Positions 7,114-15,674 are shown, numbered from the stretch's first letter. The stretch is DNA of 22,557 nt from Dehalococcoidia bacterium (GCA_004377135.1 SOHS01000033.1:1-22557); one strand, 5' to 3'. Numbers and translations are program-made. Notes: generated from the sequence alone by a model not told the origin.

Positions 7114-7754
7114 AATCGGCGTTCTGTGCCTTGTCTTAAGCGTTTTATATTGTCCTGGTGTTGGTAGACTAGCAGTGCGACAACTACTGAACCATAAGCC
7201 AAGTAGATGAGGGGGAAACCGTACAAGATGGTTAAGGGTATCATTAAGCACAAAGCAGCCGAGGCTCCAAGAATAGAACCCATGGACATGTGCCGGCTGC
7301 GTAAGGCTGCTATAGCTACAACTTCGGCACCAAATATGCCAGCGGGAGGGAAAATAGCGAACAGTGTGCCAAAATAGGCAGTTACTCCCCTACCCCCTTT
7401 AAACTTAGCAAATACGGGCCAGTTATGTCCTGCTATTGCAGCCAGGCCAGCTACAACTTGAGCTACATGGTGCCAATGAACAGACACGCCAACAATGGTG
7501 AAGCTACCGCTGCCACCATCTATAATTACTGTGGCCAGCATGACTGCCCCAGCAGCTTTAACCACATCAAGAACCATGGTTAAAATGCCGAGCTTGGTCC
7601 CTACGGTTCTCATAACATTAGTGGCGCCAGTCTTGCCGCTTCCGTATTCCCTGATATCAACGCCACTTTTCAGTTTGCCTATTATCAAGCCGAAGGGGAT
7701 GGAACCAAGGAGATAAGCAACGACTACTACAGCAATAAACTCAGCTATCATCAT
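7107..7754 (-). CDS. plsY: Acyl-phosphate:glycerol-3-phosphate acyltransferase
   Basis: A 215-residue multi-pass membrane enzyme that transfers an acyl group from acyl phosphate (made by PlsX, not in view) to glycerol-3-phosphate, giving lysophosphatidic acid. Hydrophobic segments span the protein, starting at residues 5-25. The three conserved cytoplasmic loops are visible: GSGKTGATNVMRTVG (38-52), GHNWPVFAKFKGGRGV (109-124) and the phosphate-binding HQDNIKRLRQGTERR near the C-terminus. Loop 1 has KT where many PlsY have NP (GSGNPGATN). The gene overlaps der by 4 nt (ATGA) and gpsA by 7 nt, so the two consecutive lipid enzymes are translated together. Confidence 0.95.
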   Translation of the reverse strand: MMIAEFIAVVVVAYLLGSIPFGLIIGKLKSGVDIREYGSGKTGATNVMRTVGTKLGILTMVLDVVKAAGAVMLATVIIDGGSGSFTIVGVSVHWHHVAQVVAGLAAIAGHNWPVFAKFKGGRGVTAYFGTLFAIFPPAGIFGAEVVAIAALRSRHMSMGSILGASAALCLMIPLTILYGFPLIYLAYGSVVVALLVYQHQDNIKRLRQGTERRLW

Positions 7755-9091
7755 GCTCTCGTCTCTATCTTGCTATTGATTTTACGGGCGGCCTTGGTGA
7801 AAATCAACTTCAAAGGAACGCCGCGAAAACCAAATTCCTGGCGAAACTTATTTTCCAGGTAGCGTTGATAGGAAAAATGAACCAGTTTAGGATTGTTAAC
7901 CTTGAGAACAAAAGTTGCTGGTTTAGATTCATCTTGATAGGCTCGGGCAATGTGCAACCGTCTAGAACCTGTGCGGGGTGGGGGATGGCTACCCACCGCC
8001 TGTTTGACTAACTCGTCAACTTCTGATTGCGGTATTCGCCTTTGTCTTTCCTGCCAGATTTCCCAGGCTTGGGGTAGAATCCTGTTTATCCCCTTCCCTA
8101 GTTTGGCAGAGATGTAAATGATAGGTGTATAGGAGGCAAATCTAAGTCTTTGCTCCACCCTACGTTTGAATTCCTGTTTTTGTTCCTGGGGAATAAGGTC
8201 CCACTTGTTGACCAACAGTATTATACCCTTTCCAACCTCAATAATATAGCCAACTATATGCATATCCTGGGCAGTAATGAATTCACTGGCATCTATCAGC
8301 AACAAGGCAACATCGCAGCGGTTGATAGCTTGGAGGGCGCGGAGCAAACTATAATAGTCTACTCCAGTACCGACCCTTCCGCGCCGTTTAATCCCAGCGG
8401 TGTCGACGAGTAAGATTTCCTTATCATCCCACCGAATTACAGCATCAAGCGAGTCGCGAGTTGTCCCCGGAGACTCATGGACAATGGCCCTTTCATCTCT
8501 TAGCAATGTATTCAACAAGGTTGACTTGCCTACATTGGGTCGCCCAACGATGGCTAATTTAGCTTCTCCTGGCTCTGTAATACTGATAGGTTGCGGGGGC
8601 AAGGAAGCTAACACAGCATCCATCAAATCGTCTATCCCCAGATTATGATGGGCACTGATGGCTATAGGCTCACCCATGCCCAGATGATAGAATTCAGGCA
8701 CCTGATTGGCTTGTTTGGCAGAATCCACCTTGTTTACTGCCAGTATTATAGGCCTATTGGCAGCGCGCAGCACATCGGCAACTTCCTCATCGGCAGCAAT
8801 AGCTCCGTCTTTGGCATCTACCAGGAAGATGACGGCATCTGCCTGAGCAATGGCTGCTTCGACCTGCTGCTTGACCTTTTGCTCCAAAGACGTAGTTGGC
8901 TTTGTTTGCCAGCCACCTGTGTCAACCACAGTCAACTCTCGCTCCTGCCAGGAGACAAAAGCAAAAACGCGGTCCCTGGTAGTCCCTGGCAAATCAGCAA
9001 CTACAGCTATCCGTCTGCTCGCTAAGCGGTTAAGCAAGGTTGACTTGCCCACGTTGGTCCTACCCACAATGGCTACAATAGGCCTGGTCAT
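7751..9091 (-). CDS. der: Ribosome-assembly GTPase Der (EngA)
   Basis: A 446-residue essential GTPase with two tandem G domains, acting in 50S subunit maturation. The first domain has GRTNVGKS (10-17), the switch PGTTRDR (35-41), DTGG (57-60) and NKVD (120-123). The second has GRPNVGKS (183-190), PGTTRDS (208-214), DTAG (230-233) and NKWD (about 295-298). A KH-like C-terminal domain follows, ending in a basic tail. Length is typical. It overlaps argF and plsY by 4 nt each, in an operon of otherwise unrelated functions. Confidence 0.96.
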   Translation of the reverse strand: MTRPIVAIVGRTNVGKSTLLNRLASRRIAVVADLPGTTRDRVFAFVSWQERELTVVDTGGWQTKPTTSLEQKVKQQVEAAIAQADAVIFLVDAKDGAIAADEEVADVLRAANRPIILAVNKVDSAKQANQVPEFYHLGMGEPIAISAHHNLGIDDLMDAVLASLPPQPISITEPGEAKLAIVGRPNVGKSTLLNTLLRDERAIVHESPGTTRDSLDAVIRWDDKEILLVDTAGIKRRGRVGTGVDYYSLLRALQAINRCDVALLLIDASEFITAQDMHIVGYIIEVGKGIILLVNKWDLIPQEQKQEFKRRVEQRLRFASYTPIIYISAKLGKGINRILPQAWEIWQERQRRIPQSEVDELVKQAVGSHPPPRTGSRRLHIARAYQDESKPATFVLKVNNPKLVHFSYQRYLENKFRQEFGFRGVPLKLIFTKAARKINSKIETRA

Positions 9092-10017
9092 TTGACTGAT
9101 ACCTTGGGATTTGATAGCAGCGTTACCAGTAATGCCTTTTGCAGATGAAGCCTGTTTTCTGCCTGATCAAATACCACTGACAGGGGATCGTCTAGCAGCC
9201 CGGCAGAAATTTCTTCGCCGTGATGGGCCGGCAAGGGATGCATAAACAAAACATCTCTTTTAGCCAGGCCTAATAATTTATTATTCACTTGATAGCCTGA
9301 AAAGGCGAGACGACGTTTCTCCGCTTCAGCCTCCTGCCCCATGCTAGCCCACACATCAGTATATATTATATCAGCATCTTTGGCTGCCTCATAAGGGTCG
9401 CTGGTTAGCCGGATCTGGCTGCCACTAAGAGCAGCGAATTCCTTTCCTTGATTCAATACCTCCCCCTTAACCTCATAGCCTGGTGGAGAGGCGAGGTGAA
9501 AATTCATACCCACTAGGCAGGCAGAGAGAAGCAAGCTATTGGCCACATTATTGCCATCGCCAATGAATGCTAAAGTCAAGCCAGGAAGCCCACCTTTCTT
9601 TTCATAGATGGTGAAAAGGTCGGAAAGAGCCTGGCAGGGGTGTTCCAGGTTGGAAAGGGCATTAATTACAGGCACAGAAGAATGGCCAGCAAGAATGTCC
9701 AAAGTCTCCTGGGAAAATGTACGAGCGACAATACCATCGACATAGCGGCTGAGCACTCGGGCTGCGTCAGCCACTGGCTCTCGTTTGCCCAAGCCTACCT
9801 CTTCCGGAGATAGGTAGATGCCGTATCCGCCCAGCTGATACATAGCTATCTCGAAACTGACCTTGGTTCGCAAGGAAGGCTTTTCAAAGAGGATAGCTAA
9901 GGTTCTTCCTGAAAGGAGAGGCGGCGCCCCCTCTTTTTTCATATGTAAGGCTTGCTCTATGAGGTGTTCAATTTCCTTACGGTTAAGGTCAGCTATTGAG
10001 AGCAGATCTTTTTTCAT
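9088..10017 (-). CDS. argF: Ornithine carbamoyltransferase
   Basis: A 309-residue transcarbamylase that makes citrulline from ornithine and carbamoyl phosphate in arginine synthesis. The carbamoyl-phosphate site reads KPSLRTK (46-52) and HPCQ is at 126-129. The ornithine loop DVWASMGQE (221-229) supports the ornithine rather than aspartate enzyme. The second substrate motif reads HPLPA (260-264) where most family members have HCLPA, so the cysteine that normally contacts ornithine is proline. It could therefore be a related carbamoyltransferase, although ornithine remains the best call. It is the first gene of the argF-der-plsY-gpsA operon, with a promoter at 10033-10061 and a poor ribosome binding site (GAAAG). 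No arginine-repressor box was recognised. Confidence 0.9.
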   Translation of the reverse strand: MKKDLLSIADLNRKEIEHLIEQALHMKKEGAPPLLSGRTLAILFEKPSLRTKVSFEIAMYQLGGYGIYLSPEEVGLGKREPVADAARVLSRYVDGIVARTFSQETLDILAGHSSVPVINALSNLEHPCQALSDLFTIYEKKGGLPGLTLAFIGDGNNVANSLLLSACLVGMNFHLASPPGYEVKGEVLNQGKEFAALSGSQIRLTSDPYEAAKDADIIYTDVWASMGQEAEAEKRRLAFSGYQVNNKLLGLAKRDVLFMHPLPAHHGEEISAGLLDDPLSVVFDQAENRLHLQKALLVTLLSNPKVSVK

Positions 10018-10032
10018 CTTTCGTCTCTCTTG

Positions 10033-10061
10033 ATACTACTTCAGCCTATCACGTTTGTCAA
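10033..10061 (-). promoter_or_regulatory. Predicted promoter of the argF operon
   Basis: On the minus strand a perfect TTGACA (10061-10056) and TAGTAT (10038-10033, 4/6) are 17 bp apart. The argF ATG lies 15 nt after the -10. Confidence 0.6.
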
Positions 10062-10080
10062 TTTTACAACAAGCTCAAAA

Positions 10081-10191
10081 GTTGTTACTGATGATGGTAA
10101 ACTATTTGAACCGTATTATAATGAGCCAGATGATCAACAATCTATCGTTGAGTTGAATCTCATAGTATGGCAGGGCAAAATATGGAAATAA
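10081..10191 (+). pseudogene. 5'-truncated copy of the following small gene
   Basis: Bases 10081-10120 match 10317-10356 inside the next gene at 35 of 40 positions, and the frame is shared: VVTDDGKLFE here against VVTEDGKLFE there. The copy then diverges and stops at TAA 10189-10191, overlapping the start of the intact gene. The 5' part is missing, and the sequence before the match overlaps the argF promoter. It is most simply the leftover 3' end of a tandem duplication. Confidence 0.6.
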
Positions 10192-10400
10192 AAGTGAAAT
10201 GCCATTCAGGCTATATCTATGCCGAGGAACCACGGTCTTTTATCTGGCAAAAAAAGGAACTTAGAATAAAGTCAGTAGAAAAAGCCTGGCAGGAACCAGC
10301 CAAAAGGCTATTCAGAGTTGTTACTGAGGATGGCAAACTATTTGAACTGTGTTACAATTCAAAAGCAGACCAATGGTCTGCTTTTGAATTGACACCTTAA
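10182..10400 (+). CDS. Small conserved-looking protein of unknown function
   Basis: A 72-residue soluble protein, unassigned. It begins MEIKVKCHSGYIYAEEP and has an RLFRVVTEDGKLFEL core near the C-terminus, with no signal peptide or membrane segment. ATG 10182 is preferred because AGGG lies 6 nt before it. An upstream in-frame ATG at 10167 would add five residues but has no ribosome binding site. The aromatic- and charge-rich composition (SFIWQKKELRIK, KAWQEP) suggests a compact beta fold, but I cannot name a family with confidence. It lies 9 nt before the Lrp-type regulator and is probably co-transcribed with it. Its last codons are embedded in a perfect hairpin (10356-10390). A truncated copy lies just upstream, which shows the gene has been duplicated. 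Confidence 0.7.
   Translation: MEIKVKCHSGYIYAEEPRSFIWQKKELRIKSVEKAWQEPAKRLFRVVTEDGKLFELCYNSKADQWSAFELTP
10356..10390. repeat. Perfect 16-bp inverted repeat with 3-nt loop
   Basis: AATTCAAAAGCAGACC, the loop AAT, and the exact reverse complement. It sits in the last codons of the small gene, 19 nt before the lrp start. No T-run follows on either strand, so it is not a standard terminator. It could be an mRNA-processing or attenuation hairpin, or a protein-binding site. Confidence 0.85.
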
Positions 10401-10409
10401 GGAGAACTC

Positions 10410-10892
10410 ATGAAAGAGATTTTCGAAATTCTGGAACAGAATGCCCGGGCGACTCCGGCACAGATTGCCACTATGGTAGATAAACCTGTCAGGGAGGTAG
10501 AGAAGATAATTAGGCAGGCTGAGAAAGACGGGATCATTCTGAAATATAAGGCTATAATAAACTGGCCTAAGCTGCGCAAGGAAGATATATGGGCTTTAAT
10601 AGAAGTCAGAATAACACCACAGCGCGGTGTTGGATTCGACGCCATTTCTGAGCGCATTTATCAATTTCCGGAAGTGTATTCTGCGTATCTAGTCTCAGGC
10701 ACTTATGACCTGTCTATACTGGTCAGAGGCAAGAATATGCAGGAAATTTCCAGCTTTGTCGCGGAGAAATTGGCTCCTCTAGAACAGGTGCAAAGTGTCA
10801 TCACTCATTTTCTTCTCAAACGGTATAAGGAGTACGGGGAAACTTTCCACATTCCCAAGGAAACAAATAGACGTCTACCAATAACACCGTAA
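10410..10892 (+). CDS. Lrp/AsnC-family transcriptional regulator
   Basis: A 160-residue feast/famine regulator. An N-terminal winged helix-turn-helix (about 1-50) includes a typical EVEKIIRQAEKDGII recognition region (29-43). A RAM/AsnC ligand-binding domain follows (about 62-140), with the GTYDLSILVRG strand (95-105). Such proteins form dimers to octamers and sense amino acids. It has a good ribosome binding site (AAGGAG, 10399-10404). The next gene, an aminotransferase, starts one base after its stop, so it probably controls, or is tuned by, the amino acid handled by that enzyme. The last 20 residues extend beyond the usual domain. Confidence 0.9.
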   Translation: MKEIFEILEQNARATPAQIATMVDKPVREVEKIIRQAEKDGIILKYKAIINWPKLRKEDIWALIEVRITPQRGVGFDAISERIYQFPEVYSAYLVSGTYDLSILVRGKNMQEISSFVAEKLAPLEQVQSVITHFLLKRYKEYGETFHIPKETNRRLPITP

Positions 10893-10893
10893 C

Positions 10894-12084
10894 ATGCCAA
10901 ACACAAAGTCCGCTGCAACGGGAGCCCGGCATAACCTGATTTCACAAAAGGTGGCTACGCTTCCGCCATCAGGTATCAGAAAATTCTTCGACCTGCTTGC
11001 CTCCATGGAAGATATCATCTCGCTTGGTATAGGTGAGCCTGATTTTGTTACCCCCTGGCATATCAGAGAGGCAGGCATATATTCTCTGGAAAAGGGCTAT
11101 ACCATGTACACCTCGAACTCTGGCATGCCGGAACTACGCCAGGAATTAGCCAGCTATTTGGAACGTCATTACGGAGTGAACTATCATCCTGAGCAGGAAA
11201 TTCTTATTACTACGGGAAGTAGCGAAGGACTAGACCTTGTTATGAGAGCAATTATCAATCCCGGCGATGAAGTCATAATTCCCAATCCCTGCTATGTGGC
11301 TTATCCTGCTGACATCATTCTGGCTGGCGGAGTGCCCATTCTTGTTCCCACAGATGAAGAAAACAACTTTGTCATCAGGGCCACCGATATTGAAGCTAGA
11401 ATCACGAAGCAGACCAAGGCTATTTTGATAGGTTACCCGGCGAATCCTACTGGCGCAGTCATGTCCAAAAGAGAGGCTGATGCTATCGCCCAGCTGGTTA
11501 AAAAGCACGACTTACTTGTAATATCTGACGAGATATATGCTCGTCTAGTCTATGGAGCGCAACATATCTGCTTCCCCAGCCTTCCCGGGATGAAAAAACG
11601 TACTATCCTGATTAGCGGTTTTTCCAAATCTCATGCTATGACTGGTTGGCGTATTGGCTATGTTGCGGCCGACCGTCATTTCATCCAGGCCCTGACAAAA
11701 ATCCATCAATACACCATGCTCTCTGCCCCAACGATGGCTCAGATGGCAGCCATCGAGGCGCTGAGAAACGGTGAGAGCGATGTTGAAAAGATGGTTCAAG
11801 AATACAACAGACGCCGTCGCTTCATGGTCAAGAGATTGAATGAGATTGGTTTGCCCTGTTTTGAGCCCAAGGGCGCTTTCTTTGCCTTTCCCTCTATAAA
11901 AGGCACCGGGATGAATTCAGAAGAGTTTGCTGAAAAGCTGCTGTTAGAGGAAAAAGTTGCTGTTGTCCCGGGCACTGCCTTCGGACCATGCGGTGAAGGT
12001 TTTGTCCGTTGCTGCTATGCTACTTCGTTACCTAATATTGAGGAAGCGCTGAGAAGGATGGACAGGTTTGTCAGAAAGAAATAA
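10894..12084 (+). CDS. Class I/II pyridoxal-phosphate aminotransferase
   Basis: A 396-residue fold-type I PLP enzyme, probably cytoplasmic and homodimeric, like aspartate or branched-chain/aromatic aminotransferases. The cofactor lysine is Lys245 in SGFSKSHAMTGWRIGY. NPTG (184-187), the SDEIYA segment with Asp212, and the phosphate-binding Arg253 are all present. GEPDF (47-51) matches the substrate-closing loop of the aspartate-aminotransferase Igamma group. The exact amino donor cannot be told. It is coupled to the Lrp-type regulator (stop TAA, one base, then ATG), an arrangement suggesting local control by an amino acid. No terminator was seen after it. Confidence 0.9.
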   Translation: MPNTKSAATGARHNLISQKVATLPPSGIRKFFDLLASMEDIISLGIGEPDFVTPWHIREAGIYSLEKGYTMYTSNSGMPELRQELASYLERHYGVNYHPEQEILITTGSSEGLDLVMRAIINPGDEVIIPNPCYVAYPADIILAGGVPILVPTDEENNFVIRATDIEARITKQTKAILIGYPANPTGAVMSKREADAIAQLVKKHDLLVISDEIYARLVYGAQHICFPSLPGMKKRTILISGFSKSHAMTGWRIGYVAADRHFIQALTKIHQYTMLSAPTMAQMAAIEALRNGESDVEKMVQEYNRRRRFMVKRLNEIGLPCFEPKGAFFAFPSIKGTGMNSEEFAEKLLLEEKVAVVPGTAFGPCGEGFVRCCYATSLPNIEEALRRMDRFVRKK

Positions 12085-12176
12085 GCTAGTCAAAACACAA
12101 GAGGCAAATTAGAAACAAGTTTGAGTTCTGTCTATTTCTCTCGGCTGGCACAGCAGTTTGTCCCTGGTCATAACAG

Positions 12177-12218
12177 GAGTCCTCGGCGGTGACCTCATTA
12201 GCATCGCGAACAGGACTC
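12177..12218. promoter_or_regulatory. Inverted repeat in the leader of the reductase-like cluster
   Basis: GAGTCCT (12177-12183) and AGGACTC (12212-12218) are exact reverse complements around a 28-nt loop, ending 31 nt before the first gene. They may be a weak terminator of the aminotransferase operon (no T-run follows) or an operator. No convincing promoter was found in the 165-bp gap. Confidence 0.3.
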
Positions 12219-12249
12219 TATATGAACTTTTTCAGGAGGTGAATTAGCC

Positions 12250-13593
12250 ATGGTTGTAGAAAAGAAGAAAAAGACGATAAATCGTCTGAAATCAATGTAC
12301 CCGCTCAGGGCCAAGGTAAATGAGACATATCTGAAGAGTATTGAAGCTATACAAGCAGGAAAGCCTGCTGTCTGGGGTATGCTCAACTTCTACTATGGCG
12401 ACCCCATCCTGAAAGCCATGGATATAGAGGTGGTCTATCCCGAGAACTATGGCGCCATTGCCGCCGCTACAGGAGTTGCCCAACAATACCTGGACCGCGC
12501 TGATGCCGAGGGTTTTCCCACCCACCTTTGCGGTTACAGCTTAACTACCCTTGGCTATGCATCCAGGATGATGAAAGAGTTGAACGGACAGATACCCCCG
12601 GAAGCGCCCTTCGGAGGAATGCCCAAGCCCCTATTTCTAATGGCCTCGGCTGCTATCTGCGATGCAAGGTACAAGTGGTTCCAGGCGCTGGGACGTTACA
12701 TGGATGTGCCGGTATGGCCACTGGAAGCCCCCATCCCCGGCATCAAGGAATTTTCCATCGAAGGCTATTACGACAAAATGGTGAAACTGGGAATCAAGCA
12801 TCTGAGGGACTTTGTTACTTTCGTAGAAGGCATGGTAGGCAAGAAAATGGACTGGGACAGGCTGGATAAAACAGCGAACCTCATGATAGAGGTCAACCGT
12901 GTTTGGCACGAAGTCAACGAACTGCGCAAGGCAAGACCCTGCCCAATGCACAGCCGCGACTTTTGGAGCGCCATGCCCGCTGCCCTGTTCCTGGCTGGCG
13001 ACCTCGAGGACTCACTGAGACTCTACCAGGATATGTACAAGGAGGTCAAAGATAGAATCAATAGCCATGTGGGCACCATCCCTGAAGAGAAATACCGGCT
13101 GGTATTCGCCGAACTCCCCCCCTGGCATAGCCTGGCCTTCTTCGACAAGCTGGCTGAGAGGGGATGGAACTTCGTCATCGAGAGCGTTGGCTACCATCCA
13201 CCTATACCCATTGACCTCAGCGAGGTCAGTGACCCACTGGAGCGCATTACCAAATTCAGCCTCCAGTTCCTTGTCGGTTACTACGAAGATGCCCGGAAAC
13301 AGAACGTGCTCGGCGGCACCACCGCCTATCCCTACCTGAAGTATGCTAAGGAATGGAAGTGCGACGGGGCGCTTCTTCACCCCCTTATCAGCTGTCGCAG
13401 CGCCTCTACCCACCTTCCATACGTCTCAGACATGCTCATGGAAAAACTGAAGGTGCCCTCACTGAGCATCGAAGGCGATATCGTAGACCTCCGCTTGTTT
13501 AACCCAGAAGATGCTTTAGCCAAGGCAGAGCCATTCGAGGAAACCATGGAGTATTATAGAAAAATGCGGAAACAAGAAGGGTTCGACTGGTGA
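12250..13593 (+). CDS. Benzoyl-CoA reductase / 2-hydroxyacyl-CoA dehydratase subunit, BcrB/BzdO-like
   Basis: A 447-residue member of the HgdA/HgdB/BcrB/BcrC iron-sulfur family. In class I benzoyl-CoA reductases two such subunits share the substrate and each binds a [4Fe-4S] cluster. Candidate ligands are Cys94 (HLCGYS), Cys137 (AAICDAR) and Cys382 (PLISCRSAS), spaced as expected for the N-terminal and C-terminal halves. It is the first gene of a quartet with two catalytic-type and two ATPase-type subunits, so it is more like BcrCBAD or BzdNOPQ than a simple dehydratase. A strong AGGAGG precedes ATG 12250 at 10 nt. The substrate is unknown: aromatic-ring reduction is a reasonable guess, but other acyl-CoA dehydratases share this fold. 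Confidence 0.85.
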   Translation: MVVEKKKKTINRLKSMYPLRAKVNETYLKSIEAIQAGKPAVWGMLNFYYGDPILKAMDIEVVYPENYGAIAAATGVAQQYLDRADAEGFPTHLCGYSLTTLGYASRMMKELNGQIPPEAPFGGMPKPLFLMASAAICDARYKWFQALGRYMDVPVWPLEAPIPGIKEFSIEGYYDKMVKLGIKHLRDFVTFVEGMVGKKMDWDRLDKTANLMIEVNRVWHEVNELRKARPCPMHSRDFWSAMPAALFLAGDLEDSLRLYQDMYKEVKDRINSHVGTIPEEKYRLVFAELPPWHSLAFFDKLAERGWNFVIESVGYHPPIPIDLSEVSDPLERITKFSLQFLVGYYEDARKQNVLGGTTAYPYLKYAKEWKCDGALLHPLISCRSASTHLPYVSDMLMEKLKVPSLSIEGDIVDLRLFNPEDALAKAEPFEETMEYYRKMRKQEGFDW

Positions 13594-13629
13594 AATAAGC
13601 CAGGATTTCAATCTAACGAGGAGGCAGCG

Positions 13630-14796
13630 ATGTCGAGTAAAAATAAAGGTCTCAGCAAAGCCCAGGAAATCTATTTAAATCGTTCACAGAGAGCCAGGGA
13701 ACTCAAGGCAGCGGGTAAAAAGATAATAGGTTATCCCTGTGTCTACGTCCCCCTGGAAATGCTTACTGCCCTTGACCTTGTCCCATACCAGACATGCGGC
13801 GATATAAAGGAACCAGTCACTGAAGCAGACAGGGCTTTGCCTCATTCATTCTGCCCTATCATGCGCAACTGCCTCGATTGCGCCCTGAAGGGCAAAAATG
13901 ATTTTCTTGATGGCATGATTACCATTCACTCCTGTGACCCTCAAGAAAAAACAGCTCGCGTCTGGGAATCTTATACAAACTATCCTTACTTTCACTTCAT
14001 AGACATGCCCATAACAGTTCGTCCCGAGGCCCTGGAATACTTCAAAAGCCAGCTAAACGATTTCAGGAAGACTCTGGAGGCTTTCACCGGGAAGAAATTG
14101 TCCGCAGATAAGCTTGAGGCAGCTATTAAATCCCATAACCAGCAGCGGGCTCTGGTGAGAGAACTATACGAGCTGACAAAACCATCTCCACCCCTTATCT
14201 CGGGAACGGAAATGGTTCAGGTATTAAAAGCCCTGACGAGCCTGCCTGTAGTCGGAGGAAATGACCTGCTAACTGAGACTATGAGCGAAGTTAAAAATCG
14301 TACCGCTGGACCGGAAAAGAAATCAGCGCGTCTCCTCATATGGAGCAGCACTCTTGACGATACCGACATCATGCAAGTATTCGAAGCTAAGGCAAATGTG
14401 GTGATGAACGAAAGCTGCGGCGGCATCAGGGCTTACAGAAGTGGGGTGAAATTCACTGCTGACCTGCTGGAAGGGCTGGCCGACTACTATCTCAACGAAA
14501 TCACATGCGCCCGCACCTTCAGGCAGGCTACCCTCGGCGAGACCAGAAAGGACTATGCCAGAGACCTGCAAAGCCGCTTCGGTTATCTTAAAGGCATCAT
14601 CAAAGAATGGAAAATCAACGGCGCCATAATGCTGCTCGTCAGGTATTGTGACCCCTTTGCCTTTGAAATGCCATCGCTCAAAGACTATTTCGACAGTCTC
14701 GGCGTTCCCAGCACCTACATAGAATACGACTACACTATAGGAGCCCTGGCCCCATTGAGAACCAGGGTCGAAGCCTTCCTTGAGACAATCAGCTAA
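13630..14796 (+). CDS. Benzoyl-CoA reductase / 2-hydroxyacyl-CoA dehydratase subunit, BcrC/BzdN-like
   Basis: A 388-residue second catalytic-type subunit, close to the usual length of BcrC/BzdN. Probable cluster ligands are Cys75 or Cys81/84 (HSFCPIMRNCLDC), Cys102 (HSCDP) and Cys340 in VRYCDPFAFE, a motif typical of the family. It begins 36 nt after the first subunit, behind GAGGAGG. Together the two would form the heterodimer that holds two [4Fe-4S] clusters and receives low-potential electrons from the ATPase pair encoded next. Ferredoxin, the usual electron donor, is not encoded here. Confidence 0.87.
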   Translation: MSSKNKGLSKAQEIYLNRSQRARELKAAGKKIIGYPCVYVPLEMLTALDLVPYQTCGDIKEPVTEADRALPHSFCPIMRNCLDCALKGKNDFLDGMITIHSCDPQEKTARVWESYTNYPYFHFIDMPITVRPEALEYFKSQLNDFRKTLEAFTGKKLSADKLEAAIKSHNQQRALVRELYELTKPSPPLISGTEMVQVLKALTSLPVVGGNDLLTETMSEVKNRTAGPEKKSARLLIWSSTLDDTDIMQVFEAKANVVMNESCGGIRAYRSGVKFTADLLEGLADYYLNEITCARTFRQATLGETRKDYARDLQSRFGYLKGIIKEWKINGAIMLLVRYCDPFAFEMPSLKDYFDSLGVPSTYIEYDYTIGALAPLRTRVEAFLETIS

Positions 14797-14819
14797 TAGC
14801 AAACCACCAGGAGGTCTAC

Positions 14820-15674
14820 TTGTACTTCGCCGGTGTTGACATAGGTTCCACCATGACCAAGGTCGTGCTCATGGACAAGAGCGACAATTTACTTTCGGCC
14901 ATCAAGGGCCCAACCGGTCCGGAGCATCGCCAGCTTGCCAACGAAGTTATGCGACAGGCACTGGAACAAGCCAACCTGCAGATTGATGTCATTTCTTATA
15001 TCGTGGCTACAGGCTATGGACGGCTTAATGTCCCTTTCGCAGACCGCCAGATAACAGAGCTTTCCTGCCATGCCAGAGGCGTCTCCAGCCTTTTTCCCAA
15101 TGTCAGGACTGCTATTGATATAGGCGGCCAGGATGCCAAGTGTATGAAAATTGATAACGGCAGGCTAACTAGCTTCGTTATGAACGACAAGTGCGCCGCG
15201 GGGACCGGTAGGTTCCTTGAAGTAACTGCGGCTACTCTTGGTATCGGGCTGGAAGATATGGGAGACATTTCCTTGAAAGCCACCAAAAGAATCCAGATAA
15301 GCAATCTGTGCACTATCTTCGCACAACAAGAGGTAGTAGCGCTCCTCTCCCGTGGGGAAAAGCTGGAGAACATCCTGGCCGGACTTCACGATGCACTGGC
15401 CAACCGCATAGCGGCACTGGCACGGCGGCTCGGGATAGAGCCTGATTTAGTGCTCACCGGCGGTGTGGCCAAGAACACCGGCATGGTTAAGGCGATGAAA
15501 GAAAGCCTGGGCTGCGAACTCTTCGTTCCTGAAGAGCCACTTCTCACCGGGGCACTTGGCGCTGGTATCCTGGCAAAGGAAACCTACCTGAAAGCAGTGG
15601 CAGAGGGCGAGGCCTTGCCCACAAAGTCACGGCGGTTAGAAAAAGCCACCTTTTTTAGTGAAGGGCAGCGATGA
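14820..15674 (+). CDS. ASKHA-family activase subunit with intact motifs (BcrD/BzdQ- or HgdC-like)
   Basis: A 284-residue ATPase of the BcrA/BcrD/HgdC group, which uses ATP to push an electron to very low potential. Nucleotide-binding motifs are intact: GVDIGSTMTK (5-14), DIGGQD (100-105) and LTGGVAKN in the C-terminal half. Cys125 (MNDKCAAGTG) and Cys164 (SNLCTIFAQQE) match the two cysteines that bind the [4Fe-4S] cluster shared between two activase subunits. The start is TTG 14820, 5 nt after AGGAGG. The following gene overlaps it by 4 nt and encodes a second, divergent activase, so the pair probably forms a heterodimer. Confidence 0.88.
   Translation: MYFAGVDIGSTMTKVVLMDKSDNLLSAIKGPTGPEHRQLANEVMRQALEQANLQIDVISYIVATGYGRLNVPFADRQITELSCHARGVSSLFPNVRTAIDIGGQDAKCMKIDNGRLTSFVMNDKCAAGTGRFLEVTAATLGIGLEDMGDISLKATKRIQISNLCTIFAQQEVVALLSRGEKLENILAGLHDALANRIAALARRLGIEPDLVLTGGVAKNTGMVKAMKESLGCELFVPEEPLLTGALGAGILAKETYLKAVAEGEALPTKSRRLEKATFFSEGQR

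Noticed and set aside
6115..7251. Long gpsA form starting at 7251
   Set aside because: The extra 46 N-terminal residues overlap plsY out of frame, resemble no GpsA, and the ATG at the plsY stop explains initiation better.
12085..12249. T-box or other known riboswitch before the reductase-like cluster
   Set aside because: No T-box sequence, no conserved aptamer core and no terminator with a T-run were found. Only a 7-bp inverted repeat is present.
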